A DNA stretch of 64,000 nucleotides from Bombus terrestris (GCF_910591885.1 NC_063279.1:8184001-8248000); one strand, 5' to 3'. Shown: positions 46,410 to 59,600, numbered from the stretch's first letter. The notes: generated by a model from the sequence alone, not told the origin. Program-made: numbers and translations.

Positions 46410-49400
46410 GCTTTCTAGCCCCAGAAACTGCGCAGTAATTATTGCATAACTTCGACAGAGTCTCTTTGTTAACAACGAAAGCCTCTCTCGAGACGAGTAT
46501 CCGATATTGAGCGCTCGAGGAAGCGTAAACTTGGTCTTCACGCTTCGGTTTCCGGTGCCCGTCATCGGCCATTCCCTCCTCTTTCGCCTAGCCGTTTGCA
46601 TAACTTCTTTTTCCCTGGTGCGCTTTCGCGCGAGCATTTTTCTATTTCCCACGTGGGAAGTCGCGGGAGCTCGTAACATTTTGCATTACACGCTGTCCCG
46701 GCTTGCTTTGAACCTTTTCTGATTTTTTTTTTCCACCGCATTTTCTCTTTTACACGCCGACTCTCCACCGTTTTGCGTTTTCCGTTTTTTACGATTCTTC
46801 GTATATAGTCAAACAACTTCCTTCGCCGCCGTTGGTCTCGGCGAGCTCAAACGTTGACAAACGAAAACCTCAAATATTTAGCGGTGGCACCTCGACCGTG
46901 TTTGTTTCTCATCCATCCGCAACTTTCTCGCTACTTTCGCCTCTTTTTCCTTCCGTGTCGTTCCTCTTAATTTAATAGCCTGTATTTCTCGCGGTTCTGT
47001 CCTTTCTCTGTGCCCGGTCTTTCTGAATTTGTCTCGCTTATCTTAGTCTCGCCTCCTTTGACTCCATTTTTCTTCCATTTTTACACACCGATCCGATTAT
47101 TATTTTTCGCGCCGGATTGTCAGCTGTTCGTCGTCAGACGGTTTAATAACTCAAGCGAGTCAGCCTCTTCTTCGTTTTTCCGAGAGCAGCTACATCGTAA
47201 ATATTGAAACTCTAACGATCCTCGGTGTTCAACGCGAGACGTCTGAAAGACCTTTCGAACGTTCGAGCTTTCCCAAGCTCGAGAAGAACTTCGGTGTAAC
47301 ACGTGTATAGACGCTTATTAAACGATGCATAATTTTACGCCATCTAATGAATTTGAAAACTTGTGCCAGAGCAAAGGGGAAGGTAAATCGCATTAGAAAG
47401 CTCGAGGAACTCGCGGGGAAACTTCGTTCACGGTACTCGTAAATCTTCGAAAGTCCCACAGGGACTCTCCTTCGTTACTTCAAAGATCCACCACGCTTTC
47501 ATCACTTTTTAGTACCCGCTTAATGGTCAATGGGAAATTTTTGTAAATTTTTCAAGCCGCTGCAAGGAGCAACGTCTAGTGGAAATCCACCAGGACAGAT
47601 TAACGCGTTATTGATGGAACACTTAGAACAGACGTTTTTAATTTTTTAAATATCACGTGGAGGAGACGCGAAACGACGTTTGTTATATTGTTCGATTTAA
47701 CATATTTTCTAAAAATATGAGGCTGCGAGACTGTGGTACGAATTATTTCACAGTATAATATATACAATATAATATGTTAATACAATAATTACTTATGTAT
47801 TAAATAAATAATAATATTACAAATTATAGTCCGTTCGTGCAAACGACTGTGTTTATTTTACAGATAGAAACCAATTTAACTAACGCCGGGCGGACTTAAT
47901 TATTAAACCTCTCCATTAAAAATTGATCTTATCTTAACAAACGTGTTAAAAGAAACATCGAAGGGAATAATTTTGGAATAAATCTTGAGCTGGTCATCGA
48001 ACAGCATTAAAGATTTGTTAATTATTTCTATATAATTGTTCGCAAGTGTGTTTCCTTATGTTACGTGAATTTTAAGGTTCTAATAGGACATTCGACGAGT
48101 CGACGTGCCTTTAATATCGAAAAATATTCTTTGAATATTACATGAATTTAATCGACGACCCAATATGAACAAAATATTCATGCACCATGAATCATTCATT
48201 ATGATTTCCATCAGGGGGTAACTTTTCTTGCCAAGTCGGTGGAACTGAGATTTTCTAAGCGAGTTTCGCGATTTCAAATTCCTGTCCGCGTTATTAGACG
48301 GATGAAGCTTATGGCCACGGTAGATAGCTAGGTTGAGAACTTGCGGATAATCGCGTTAAAACACAGCAAGCTACTCGGGCCCTCGTTAATCCGTTCCGAT
48401 GAAGTATAGCCGGCTCGATAGTGGGAAGAGTCTGGCCGACGTTTGAGAAATTCGCTTCCGTTACCGCCTATTCCCCGATTGATTAATATCCTCGAAAATT
48501 CATCCAGCCAGCTCGAATTTTAATTTTCAAATAACGAGTTTCGTTTAACGTTAATTCGATTAACAAATTTCCGATTCGTTACACTGGCAATAAATTCTCA
48601 ATTTTCCAATATCGCAGAATCACAATAACACTCGACGCTAGCGCGAATTTCAATAATATCCGATGGTAATCAAAATTTAATAATTGCGATAATTTCCATG
48701 CGATTTTCTCGTAGACTAAATTTAGCTGCACGCCTACGTGTAACAGTTTGTATGGACTTTAGGACGGTCTCAGCTAGGATCGGATAAGGACCAGACGGCG
48801 CGCATCCCTTCAACGCCGACAATCATCTCGATACTTTAATCCAATCTACAAGTCCATACACCCTTCGTCTGACCCCTTATGATCCTCACGAAAATATCCT
48901 TCGCATGAGCCGAAGATCTCCATCTTGCTAACCTATCTTCAACATCATCTTCGTCCTTATCTTCATCTCCCACGCTACGGCGATTCAACGATCGCTCTGT
49001 CGTTCTATACCAGTGTTTTAAGAAATGTTTCCTGACATAACGTCGTGCCTGGTCACACTCGCCCTATACCGGTCTTAAACAAAATTATTTGTTTCAGGGT
49101 CATTCGTAAGTCGGACAAAACGAGCGACTCTAAAATCCAAAATCCAACACCTGTAACCAGAGGATTTTCGCGAAAGACTAAAGTTAAAGAAAGACTCTAA
49201 AGGATACGATCGTATCAGATATACCGTCCCTTTTTTAGAAACATCCTGACCAAATTATTTCTCTCGAAGAAAACCCTGCAAATCTCTCGGTACATAGGAA
49301 GAATCTCGGTGACGAGTCCCTCCGCTTCCGGTTGCTCGTTGAATTGGCCGAAACGCAGGAAACGGTACCCCATCACCGTGGAAGGAACGTTTCCCCAGGT

Positions 49401-49829
49401 TGCGATCGCTTCGAAGCTGGCTGACTTTCGCGTGTTCCATTTTCGAGGGCGGATCGATAAGCCCGATGAAAATTCCGGGTTCGGACCACGCCGGCAAACC
49501 GTGGAACGTTTCGCGTAATGCGTCGCGGTTCTCGGTGAGCCGAGACGAACGCCGACCGGATAAATAATCGATCGATCGGCGTCGTGGCAGCGCGCAACAA
49601 AGTTGACGATGGCTACGGACCGACTCTGCCTATTGGCAGAGAGTTACGCAACATCTCTGGCCACCGGTGACCTCGAAACGCTGTGAACCGCTTGGAACGC
49701 AGCGCGAAATGCCTCGAATGGCTCGCCGCGTACCTTCGAAACCGGAAGTCCAGCGAGCCGTTGCTAAAATTTCCGAATCCTTGCGAGGAATCGTTGGATC
49801 GTGTTTGATCATCGACCAAAAGGGTTTCC

Positions 49830-50210
49830 CATTGATCGGAATTCTTCTGTTAATACGTTTATCGAGATTTTACGTAGAAATTAGACGTCGATGGGAAGAT
49901 TCGAGAATTTTCTCTGGATATCGTTCAGAGGCAACGAATCTCAAATTGAGAAATATTTTACGATCTGATCTATTTTACATTACCGATAGAAACCTTCTAT
50001 TTGGTTCTTTTCGTTCTCGACTGGTTAGAATTCTCGCGTTAACTGGATCAATGGAATTTTACATAGGAATTAAAAGTTTAAGAGAATTGGATAGAAGTTA
50101 GAAGCGACGAAAGGATTGGAGAATTTTCTCTGAAGATAGTTTCTAGCCAACGAACCTCAAAATTGAGGAATATTGTTTGCCTTGGTCGGTTTTAAAGTAC
50201 CGATAGAAAC
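49830..50210. repeat. ~222-bp tandem duplication
   Basis: The phrase gattcgagaattttctctgg (49899) recurs as gattggagaattttctctga (50115). Before it lie paired forms of a ttttacgtagaaattagacg / ttttacataggaattaaaag phrase, and after it caacgaatctcaaattgaga (49933) recurs as caacgaacctcaaaattgag (50149), then accgatagaaacct in both. Two units, moderately diverged. Confidence 0.7.
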
Positions 50211-50264
50211 CTCGAAGCATCTAACACGAATCCGATACAGCTCTATTTATATGACACAGTCGGG

Positions 50265-50885
50265 AGTAACTGGATCAGTCGGATAATACGTGTCCATTGG
50301 CTCCTCTTTTTTCCGCTGTTTATAGGTTCGCATAATCGGAGCTAATTTTCATGCACGATAGAATTTCTTTTATCCGAAACGAACGAAATATTTCGGATAA
50401 TACGAATTCCCTTGCTACCTCCCATCAACCGCTATGAGTTTCGATAATAGAGATCCACGTTCGGATAACTGAGATTGAACAACCATTTCCACACAAATTG
50501 TGTGAAATTATACGTCAGCTTAGACAAAACACGCGGACGTGTACGATTTCGGAATACGCAATCGTCTAACTGAAAGTACGTACGAGCATAGTTCGAATAA
50601 AGAGGCTCAGCTCGTATAACAGACGGTAAACGGAAAGTGGTTCGTATAAGCGGAGGTCGGATAAACGGAATAACTGAATTTTGTTACTCGTTCGAAGACG
50701 AAAGTGAAATTAAATTGGACTGAAATTTGAAGTAATACCGAGGCAGAAATATTAATTCATAAAGCGATAGATCGAGCGAACGGGAGTTGGATAATAAGAG
50801 TCGAGTGACGCATTCCAAATGTAAACCGAGTACTGCGGCGACGTTAGTTCGGGTAAACGGAGTTCGCATAAATGGAGTTTTACTA
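50265..50885. repeat. Degenerate 15-16 bp motif cluster
   Basis: Variants of a phrase like gttcgcataaacggag occur about ten times: gttcgcataatcggag (50327), gttcggataactgag (50459), ggttcgtataagcggagg (50640), gtcggataaacggaat (50658), gttcgggtaaacggag (50846), gttcgcataaatggag (50862), plus weaker forms. Some lie head to tail (50640-50673 and 50846-50877), others are scattered. It looks like a decaying minisatellite. Confidence 0.5.
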
Positions 50886-52319
50886 TAAAAATACTTGCCA
50901 TACACTATCAGAGTTTATGCAGACAGTCTGTGAGATAATGCAAAAAGTTGTGAAAACCGTAGGTTACAACCGTTGCACAGGTTCGATTCCACGCGGACCA
51001 CTAAAAATTCCGAGTAAACGAACTTCCTGCATGGCATTCCGACGGGAAGCCGCGGAATTTCCCGTAACGCGGACTCCGCAACGATTCTCTTTGGCGACCA
51101 ATCCGCGCTCGAATCTTCGTCCATGGAACATTAATTAGTGGACGGATCGATGCTCGGCGTTTCTTTTCTCTCGCTGAGCCTCCCTTGCCCCCATGTTTTC
51201 CCCGGTCCCTGTGTTTTCCTCATCGGCAGCCCCTTTATTAAGCCTTCGTTGTCCGAGCTGCTTTTCAATCCGGCCGCTTTTTCGTCGCGTGTCTTTGATC
51301 CATTGGAAACCGTGGAGCGTTTTCGAGACACGGGAAAAATCGCGGCGGAATAATGGAAACCGAGGAATCAAACCTGCTCCGATCTCAAAACCAGTATTTT
51401 CTCCTTCTTTGCTTCCTTGCTTTTCCTTTTTAACGTAAAACAACGATTTTAGAAAGAACGATTATCCGAAGGCTGCGCGCGTCCAACCGGCGGCGACTCT
51501 CTAATTGCAACGTGTTCGCACCAAGTGCTTGGCTCGATATTTTTCATAGCGCGTTCCTCCTCAGAAAGTAAAATTAAACAAGCTACCGTAGCGTAATTTT
51601 CATTATGGAAATTAAAGTATCCTTCTTCGCAATTATGCAAATCCACGGAAACTGAATAAAAAAGAATCAAAATTTCGTCGAAAGAACGTACCTGAAGACG
51701 AGAAACGGAGGTGCGTAAAAAAGACAAGCGAGCAACCGTGGCGCCTGACAGACGCGTTTAATCGTCGAGCGGTGCCGGAGTGTTCCTCGAGACGCGGAGG
51801 CCACTTGAAAAATTCATCCTCACCTCTGGCAATCCCAGAGGAAAATCGAACAGAGCTCGAGGACCACCGCGAGTCCTCCACAGTGAATTTTCCTCTTCGT
51901 ACCGGTCTTATCGCTCATGGATATTCATATTTCACTGGTTTATCGATCCCAACGGTGTGGAAACTCAATGGATTTATCGGGAAATAATTTCGTTAGCAAC
52001 GTATTATGAGACGAAGCTTTTTCCTTGGTTATTTGTTCCCGGATGAGTGACGATAGAACGAACGATAAAGAGTCGATAACGTGGACAAAGTAGCGGGAAT
52101 CGGTCGGCGGAGTTCGCGATTAAAACTTTGCTCGTGAAAAGTGTCATCCGTTCGAAATCGGCGCATCCAGCTCGCGCAGCGATTCTATTTTCCAATTTTT
52201 CAGGCTGTTCAAACACGCGTACGTAGGTCTTCGTAACGCGCCGTACCTGGCTCTCGAACGACGCAAATGAGAAACAGATCGTTGTTTAGATGTTAAACTA
52301 CGTTGTCATAGATCTCAGT
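50886..52319. other. No gene recognised
   Basis: A B-box-like ggttcgattcc at 50979 lacks a matching A-box, so it is not a tRNA gene. Frames at 51131-52046 on both strands have no motif. Confidence 0.35.
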
Positions 52320-52955
52320 TAACGTGGATTAATTCGCGACAGTTTAGATTTTGGATAACGTGCGTTGGATTAGCAATACGTTAACGAGTATCCATAGTGG
52401 TACAGGTCAATAATGACGTAGGACCACGTCTAGGAAAATTCACAGCAACTTACTAAGCCGGATTAGCTACCCGTTAATGAATATTCGCAGTAGTACGAGT
52501 CAATCATCAGGTAGAATTACCTTTGAGAAAATTCACAAAGGCTTAGCGAATTCGACTAGGGGTAGGTTAATGAATAACCGCGGTAGCATAGGTCAATTAT
52601 GCCGTACGGCTATGTTTAGGAAAATTCACAGTTGGTAAGCCGGATTAGGGATACGTTACTGAATATCCGCAGTAGTAAAGGTCAATTACGACGTAGGGCT
52701 ACCTTTAGGAAAATTCGCAAAGGCTTAGTAGGTTGGATTAGGGATGCGACAATGAATATTCGCGCTAGTATAGGTAAATTATGGCGTAGAGCTACGTTCA
52801 GCAAAATTCACAGTGCCCTGATAACTTGGATTAGGGATACAAATGTTCGCAGTAGTATAAGGTCGACATTAACGTAGGTTACGTTTAGAAAAATTCAGTA
52901 TAGACAAGAGTAACGTAGGCAAACCGTGGATTAATTTAGTAATACTGCAAACTAA
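52320..52955 (+). repeat. ~93-bp tandem array, six or more units
   Basis: The core aaaattcacag (or near variant) begins at 52435, 52528, 52621, 52710, 52803 and 52890: spacings 93, 93, 89, 93 and 87 bp. Each unit also carries gccggattagggatacgtta, then gaatattcgcagtagtatag, then gtcaattatgacgtagggct. Units are clearly diverged yet the period is steady. Single motifs of the same kind (attcgcagtagcgcag) continue to about 53110. Confidence 0.85.
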
Positions 52956-54869
52956 TGATAGTTAATAGATGTACGTCAACGTAGATTCACGGTACTCGTT
53001 AACGCGTTAACGCGAGCACGGATCGTTGATTCGCAGTAGCGCAGACCAACGACGACGCAGACCTAAATTCGGGAAACCATATGATAACCCAGATTTGCGG
53101 TAGACTAAGTCAACGTTATCACGAGTCTACACTGATCGAAATGCAACTCAACCACGATTGCTCCAATGTTACGCAAACTCAAACCCCCGCTTAACCCATC
53201 TCGGAGGTAACTCAGGTCTAGGTTAATCCCTACCCACCATCTTCGGAACTAGAAGCAACCCAAGCTTAGTCTAATCTACACCTGGCTTACCCTTAAATCC
53301 GTACTTACCTCAACCAAGAGGCAATGGAAGTCTACAACAGCATCGTGTACGCGCCACTTCCATCCTACGATAAACTAAATTCACAGCTATGAAACCGAAC
53401 ATCAACGCTGAACACACGTTTCACGCATAATAATATAATCTGAATGCACTGTGTCGGAACCTTGGTCGAAGATCGACAAACACTCGCGGGACGTAGCAAT
53501 CGTTCGAATTAGTTTGCGGCAAAATACGATTCATTGTTCGCCGTTGGCCAACCTCGAATTCGATAAATTCGATTCGCAAATTCGTCGTCGAAATAGCGTA
53601 CGGTTAATCACCGGAACGACGTTTTAGCCTATTGTGCGTCGGACAGTGGCGCAGAGAGAAAAAGAAAGAGAGAGAGAGAGAGAGAGAAGAAGAGAAGCGC
53701 ATCGAATATTTTTCCTGTCGCGTATTTCCACGCGGTCACTCGGTCGGGCTGGCATTAATGAAAGTTATATACCGCGATCGTATTAACGTATGAATTCGAT
53801 CGTACATTTTGCCGCAGTAGATACAACGTTGTCATTGTAATCGACGAAATCCCATGGATATGGCGAATAATCGATTCGAGGAATACGAATTAAATATTCA
53901 TGTCGGCTGGGAATACGCGAAATCCAATTGACTTGTTCTCGTAGCAAAACGGTGCATATGTATTTTTCATTTTTATTTTCCCTTTTTTTTTTTATGTTGG
54001 CAACGAAATAAAGCGGATCGGTATTTTCATATTTTACGAACAGATTTTCATTTTCTAAAATTCATCGGTGAAGATAGAAGATACCGAGGAAAAAGTTCTT
54101 TAGAGTGGTATGTATGGTCGTTCTAAGAGTGAAATTTAGATCATTTAGGCTACACACAGCGAGAATATGTGAATTATACGCATCGGTGGCATGTACGTTA
54201 CTTGTGGAATATACGGTCTAGAATTTGGAATATATCTGCAAATTAATCGACCATGCCTCAGATATAATCCCCTCGTATCAAATTTCAATCAAGTACATTA
54301 AGCGTATCGCATACAATATCGATTCCAATTCCTAACTAAAACATAATTTATAACATAATTCGATTCGATAGGATTCGTAAAGCCAATGTTTCGTAATATT
54401 CTTTCGTTTCACAACTCGCAAACACGTATGAAATCTCTCGATTGCCTTTGTACGATATAAATATGAAATATCGTCCACTTGATCGTGAAGAATGGTGGCA
54501 GAAATGACAAAAGCTACATATGAAAAGCTATCGCTTAACTACGCGCAGTGGCTAAGTTGATCGCGTTTGCAATTACCGATAATGCTCGCGATTCGTCAGA
54601 GGCTCGTGGTTAACGCGGTAAAATATCGCGCGACGATTCGCTACCGCTTTAATCCCGCTATTTGTGCGCGTATGCCAAGCTGCCCCAGCGATTTCAACTT
54701 TATTACTCGTTCTTCGTTCGCTTCTCGCTTGTTATCCTCTGATAACGCGTTATTTAAATCGGTCGGTGATCTTTCCGATGTTAGAAAGGAATTTTTATCC
54801 CATGTATTATGAAAGTAAATTCGCGTTAACGTAAATCTCCGTTCATTCCAACTACTATATTTCTAGACC
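52956..54869. other. Unassigned DNA with decaying repeat motifs and a GA microsatellite
   Basis: Scattered echoes of the 93-bp unit reach about 53110. A GA-rich microsatellite lies at 53653-53697. The rest is A+T-rich without a supported frame; the one at 54567-54812 has no motif. Confidence 0.4.
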
Positions 54870-55270
54870 GATAGATCGCCTAATTTATGGTAAATATATG
54901 CAAACGTAGATCTTTATTAACGCCGATATAGATTACCGCAGGTTTGCGACACCGTTGACCTAAACTACTGCGAATCTAGGTTAACGTTAATTTCAATCGT
55001 AAATCTACGCTAACTTAGACCTTGGTTAACATCGAACTCAACTGCTGCGTAACTCTTCTATGGTACTATGAAATATTGCTAACATAGACCCACGGTAGCG
55101 TTGACACGCGCTAATGAGAATTTACGCGAACGTTGACTCGTGCCACTGTGGCTGGTCGCCAACTCTCAGTCGATCTACCGTAAACTTACGTTAGCGAAAA
55201 CATACCCTAGCGTTGACTTACACTACTGTAAATTTACATCAACGTGCAACTGAACGGACGTGAGCCTATA
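54870..55270 (-). repeat. Decayed inverted relative of the 93-bp array
   Basis: The plus strand repeatedly shows cgttgacctaaactactgcg, gcgttgacttacactactgt and gttaacgt, which are reverse complements of the gcagtagtataggtcaa and acgttaac motifs of the 52.3-52.95 kb array. The period is no longer clean (intervals of about 45-135 bp between gttgac motifs). Similar weak motifs appear again near 56770-56900. Confidence 0.5.
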
Positions 55271-56348
55271 CCGTCGTACACCTTAGAAATAAATAAATAA
55301 CGTAGACTACTACAGGATGCGCCAGAAACACACAACGGTTTTCAAAATTGAATCCCTAATCAGCTCGATTAGCGTCGCTGTAGTACTAGCCACTATCACG
55401 TTCTCTGTTCCTTAGGAGCTTAGTCGAGATGGAATTCTCGATAACATGTTTCCGGCACCGGTAATCTCTCACTTTGGTCGAAACGTAAGGTGTACGAACA
55501 GCAAGGCAAGTCTGAACGGGGTAAAAGATCAAATTCACAATTGTTCGGGAAGACCCGAGAGACGCGTTACGTTATCTATCCCGGACAGGTTGAACGAGCG
55601 TATTCAACGGAACGGTGGACATTTAACTAATTTCATCCTCAAGGAGTAGCGTTATCCATTAATTTTCCACACAGATCCCATCGCTATGGGACAACAGATC
55701 TTTACGTTTCCCTCTACGATGCGTCTTTTTGGCGTTACAACTACCAGCGACTAAGACGTGAAATTTACCATCAATTTAATTAAAACCACAATGGAAGATA
55801 AATGAAAAAGTATTTGGTACAAAAAAGAGAGGCTGTGTCCGGAATTTCGAGTAGACATCCCTTTATGGCGCGTTCCCTTCTTTAGGAAATTCCGAATTGC
55901 ATGTCCTCCCCGAGCTGTAAACCTAACGACTCCGAGGTCACGTAAAAATCCCCTGGAAAGGAGCAGCCGGAAGGGCACGATGGACAAACGGAACCCAACG
56001 GCTGGTAGGGAGAATCAGCAACGTAGAAGGACAGTTCATCAACGGACATCGTACCGTACGGGTGAAAGACTTCGATCCCAACGAGATCTTACCACCGCCG
56101 TGTATCACATCACACGTTACGTTTATACAACAAGTTCAACACAGTGCTGGATTACTCCAACACTCGATACACTAAACCTCCTCCACCTTGAGCGTTAATT
56201 CATTCGAGGTACGCGATATCGACCGATCGGTTTGACCTGGCCGGTTGCTCTTTAGTCGATAATTCGCAACAGGCTGTTAAAGCCAAGTATTTGATAAAAA
56301 CGATCGTTCGATTCCTGCAAAATGCGCCACTATCTGATTTATAAAATT
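55271..56348. other. No gene recognised
   Basis: Frames at 55446-55649 (+), 55751-55987 (-) and 55980-56198 (+) have no motif or splice context. Confidence 0.35.
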
Positions 56349-56353
56349 TCTAT

Positions 56354-56671
56354 TATTGAGAAATGTATAATTTTGTGTGCTAGACTAGATTGGCCGCGTA
56401 GTAGTGACACGCGTATGTGAATATGAGTGTGTGCAAGTATGCGTGAGCGCGGCGTCTCGAAAGAGACAGATGAATGTAACTGTTCTGTTGGCAGTGTGGT
56501 ATGGAAGATGGTGAGACAAAGAGAGTGCTGAGACTAGTGCAAATGTACATCGACGAAGATCCCGGAAATCGTTTATTAAATAAATCTGAAGCTATTTTAA
56601 TACGAATTCTAAGTGTAATCTCATTGTTGCTTTACTTTTATTTCGGCAATTAAAATCCACAATTCTCAATA
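56354..56671 (+). mobile_element. Solo-LTR-like element, copy 2, uninterrupted
   Basis: Ends tattgaga (56354) and tctcaata (56664-56671), with the 5-mer tctat on both sides (56349-56353 and 56672-56676). It aligns along its whole 318 bp with 13937-14686 minus the nested MITE. AATAAA at 56579-56584 could be the LTR polyadenylation signal; in copy 1 the MITE inserted right beside this point. The different 5-bp duplications show two independent insertions and not a segmental duplication. Confidence 0.75.
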
Positions 56672-56676
56672 TCTAT

Positions 56677-59600
56677 AGAAAGTAAAAGATTAAGAAAACG
56701 GGTCGTTACAAACACTGCGATAATTCTAGTATTAAAAGACCTTCAGATGCTTTTTCCGCACCCCGGAGAAATATACTTTAACGTTAATCCACTCTATTAC
56801 AAACCTTTATCAACGCAGACGTTACTTTAAATCTACCGTCATTGTCTCGAACTGCTCTATATTCCTACGCTAACGACGATTTAAATTACCGTAATTCCGA
56901 CGACAATATTAATCCAGGCTATCGCGCACTTTTATACGTGGTATGCAGCTCCATTCGCAGAATTAAACTTTGAGAAGAATCACCCGATTATAATATCAAC
57001 GCGAATACCATTCGAGGCATTCCGTTCTAACGAAGTAGAGGGCAGCTGATTACAAAGTTCAATGCGCTCGTTCCGAATCGTTAGACGTTCAGACGGAATC
57101 TGACAACGATCGTACATCACTCGGATACGGTTTCTTCTCCGTAGGATAGTGAACTCCGCGTGCAGCGAGGAAATAAGACGGATAAAGAATGGAACGACGG
57201 TGTGCTCTGCGCGAACATTATGCGGGGGGCTCGTCGGTTAATTTGATTTGCAGATAAAAACAAAAATAGAGGAACGAAGGCTCGAGAGGGTGGCTCTTTC
57301 GACCCTCTTGAATTCATTCGATGGACATTTGCAAGTAATGCGAGAGCCCGGCTCTCCACTGCTCGGTGAAATTGGCGGCAAACATTTCCATCGTGTCCTA
57401 GGAAACGCTCTTAGATTCCTTCGTCGTTTAAATCGAAGAAAAGAATAGCGAATGGGTGAATGGAATATCATTTTTCTTCGCGAAATACCTTCTCGTTCGA
57501 AAATCTTAGGATATCTATTTTTAATAGGATTTTCATATCTCGGGCGAAAGATGTATTTTTAATTGCACGACATCTTAAGTGTATTGGCATCGTGCGATTT
57601 AATTAAGATTCCATTTCTTCGTTACGTATGTTGTTTCATTGAATTAAGAAGTCAACGTGGTGATTGTCCTGTGACTTTTGAGCGAGGATGTACTGTAAAA
57701 CGTATCGTCGGCTTTCGATTCTTCTATTCGTGTAACGCACGACGCTCGATATTTCCAGGAATAAATGGGAAAGAATAGATATGAAATAAATTTCGTTTCT
57801 CCTCTGTGCCATTTGTCGTTTCATCCGCGTATTTTATAATTTGTGTCCAAGCAGTGCGGAGTATTTTTTTTTCAATTCCGTGACGCAGTGGCACGACCTG
57901 GAATAAAATGCGCGCGGTACGGCCTCGTTGCCGGCGATTTGATTACGCTCGAAGAAAATAACAAATCCCCTAATAAAATTTGAAAAAGCAACAGAAATAA
58001 ATAAACCGTTCTAACTAGGGAGGAAAAATCCCGACGGAGCAATTATTAAACTGTAGAGTTGCGCGCGCGGTAATTTCACATTTTCGTCTTTTCGGAGCAC
58101 GGCGAATCAACTAAAAAATCAAACGGAAATCCAAGAGAGAATTTTCTCGCGATAATTAACGGAAGTCGAAAGAAAAATAGAAAACTGAGAATCCGCACGA
58201 TGAAAACTACGAGACTAGAGTTTGAGGATTCCAAAGGGAAGAAAAAAGCGGAGGAAAAATCGGGGAAAGAGCAAAGGCCGGTCCGGCCGAAGCAAATACT
58301 CGTGTTCCCGCGTCTTTTACATCGTGTCAACGCTCGTTCAGTTTGTCGAGGGTCGTTTGAACGTGCCCCAACTTCATGACTTATGGATACGTGTTACACT
58401 TCACCGATCAACTCGCGGCAACCATGCTGTTTCCGCTTGCATTCGCCCTCGAGACGCGGTTATTTTGTCTGTCGACCGACGTAGGAGGCGGAACAAACTT
58501 GTCTCGACACTATTTACCTCGGTTACCTACTCTAATTTTGCTTGACAATGGACGTAGCCACTTCCGCATGTAGAAAATGGAAACTGAAATCCAGTCCGAG
58601 GAAACGTAGCTGTACCGTGATATTATTTAGATTTAAGCGTCGTTTAGCTTTATTTTTGAATTGATTTTCGAATTTATTTTGGTATCATAAATATTGTACC
58701 ATTTATTCCCACGTTTCGTATCTCGCATCTGGTTTAAATAGCGAGATCGAAGAAAATTGAGGCAAATTTACCGAGCTTGACTCACGATAGCGATCGCGCT
58801 GCAATTAGATCGCGTCAAGTTCAAAGCACCGATCAAAATCGCTTGCACGTAATCCAATAAGAGCATTCACCGTAGGTGGTCCGGTCAAATCAAATGAAAA
58901 TCTGTCGACCGTGGCGTCGGTTTGCTGGCGATCAAGACCGCGGTCAACAGCCGAAAAGGAACATGGAGGACGACCGTTTAATTACATTAGCAGGACATTA
59001 CAGCGAACTATACGATTACAGTTAATATTCGAAAAATATCGTGAAGCGTCTCGCCTGAAATAGGCAAGAAACTTCAAAAGAATGGATAAGCGAACTGCGA
59101 TGTGATTTGGTTGTTTTTGATCAAAAAATTCTAGATTCCCATAATCTAGGTTTTGTTCGAGTATATACGAGTACAGTGGCAACGACGTAAGATGTAAGCA
59201 AAAATACCTCGTGCGCTCCCATAATTCTGTCTAATCCGAAATTAGTCGTATTTGAGTATAATTGATAAATTTTCGAACTCGATCTTCTCGGCAGCTAAGC
59301 CGAGAACGAACAGAAAATGTAATTCTACATCTTTTTCTTACTTTTGCACGAGGAATCGCGTCGTGTCTTCTTTTACGCGTTACTCGGTCGAATCCTATGT
59401 ATTAAGACACATAACGATAGCATTAAGTATCTTTTCAAGTATAACAATAAAGACGACTTAACACGAGTTTCCGCAATAGCAATATTAAAATTAAATAAAT
59501 TAGCTTTACTTTGTCTTTACTTGGTGTTCGCTGCTTTACCGCTCCTCACTGTCCTCCAAACTTGGAGAAATCTGCATTCGGTGGACCTGCCTAGGACTAA

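Larger units (their letters stand above)
43179..49829. other. Long intron-like stretch, no further exon recognised
   Basis: A poly-A run lies at 43379-43397 and a CT microsatellite at 46377-46406. The minus-strand frame at 46170-46679 owes its length to that microsatellite. At 49098-49105 the eight bases ggtcattc lie between tttgtttcag and gtaagt, which would be a microexon if real. A TTAA element lies at 44723-44907 (listed separately). Nothing else is supported. Confidence 0.35.

Noticed and set aside
46170..46679. 169-codon minus-strand frame with an Arg-Glu run
   Set aside because: The run is translated (CT)n microsatellite; the rest shows no family pattern.
48745..48895. Apparent inverted repeat around agtccatac and ggaccagac
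   Set aside because: The matching blocks are in the wrong order for a simple hairpin and the matches are short.
50979..50995. B-box-like ggttcgattcc suggesting a tRNA gene
   Set aside because: No A-box at the right distance and the T-stem does not pair.
56485..56510. Similarity of tggcagtgtggta to the start of miR-34
   Set aside because: It lies inside the LTR-like repeat, matches only about 12 bases, and has no hairpin partner.
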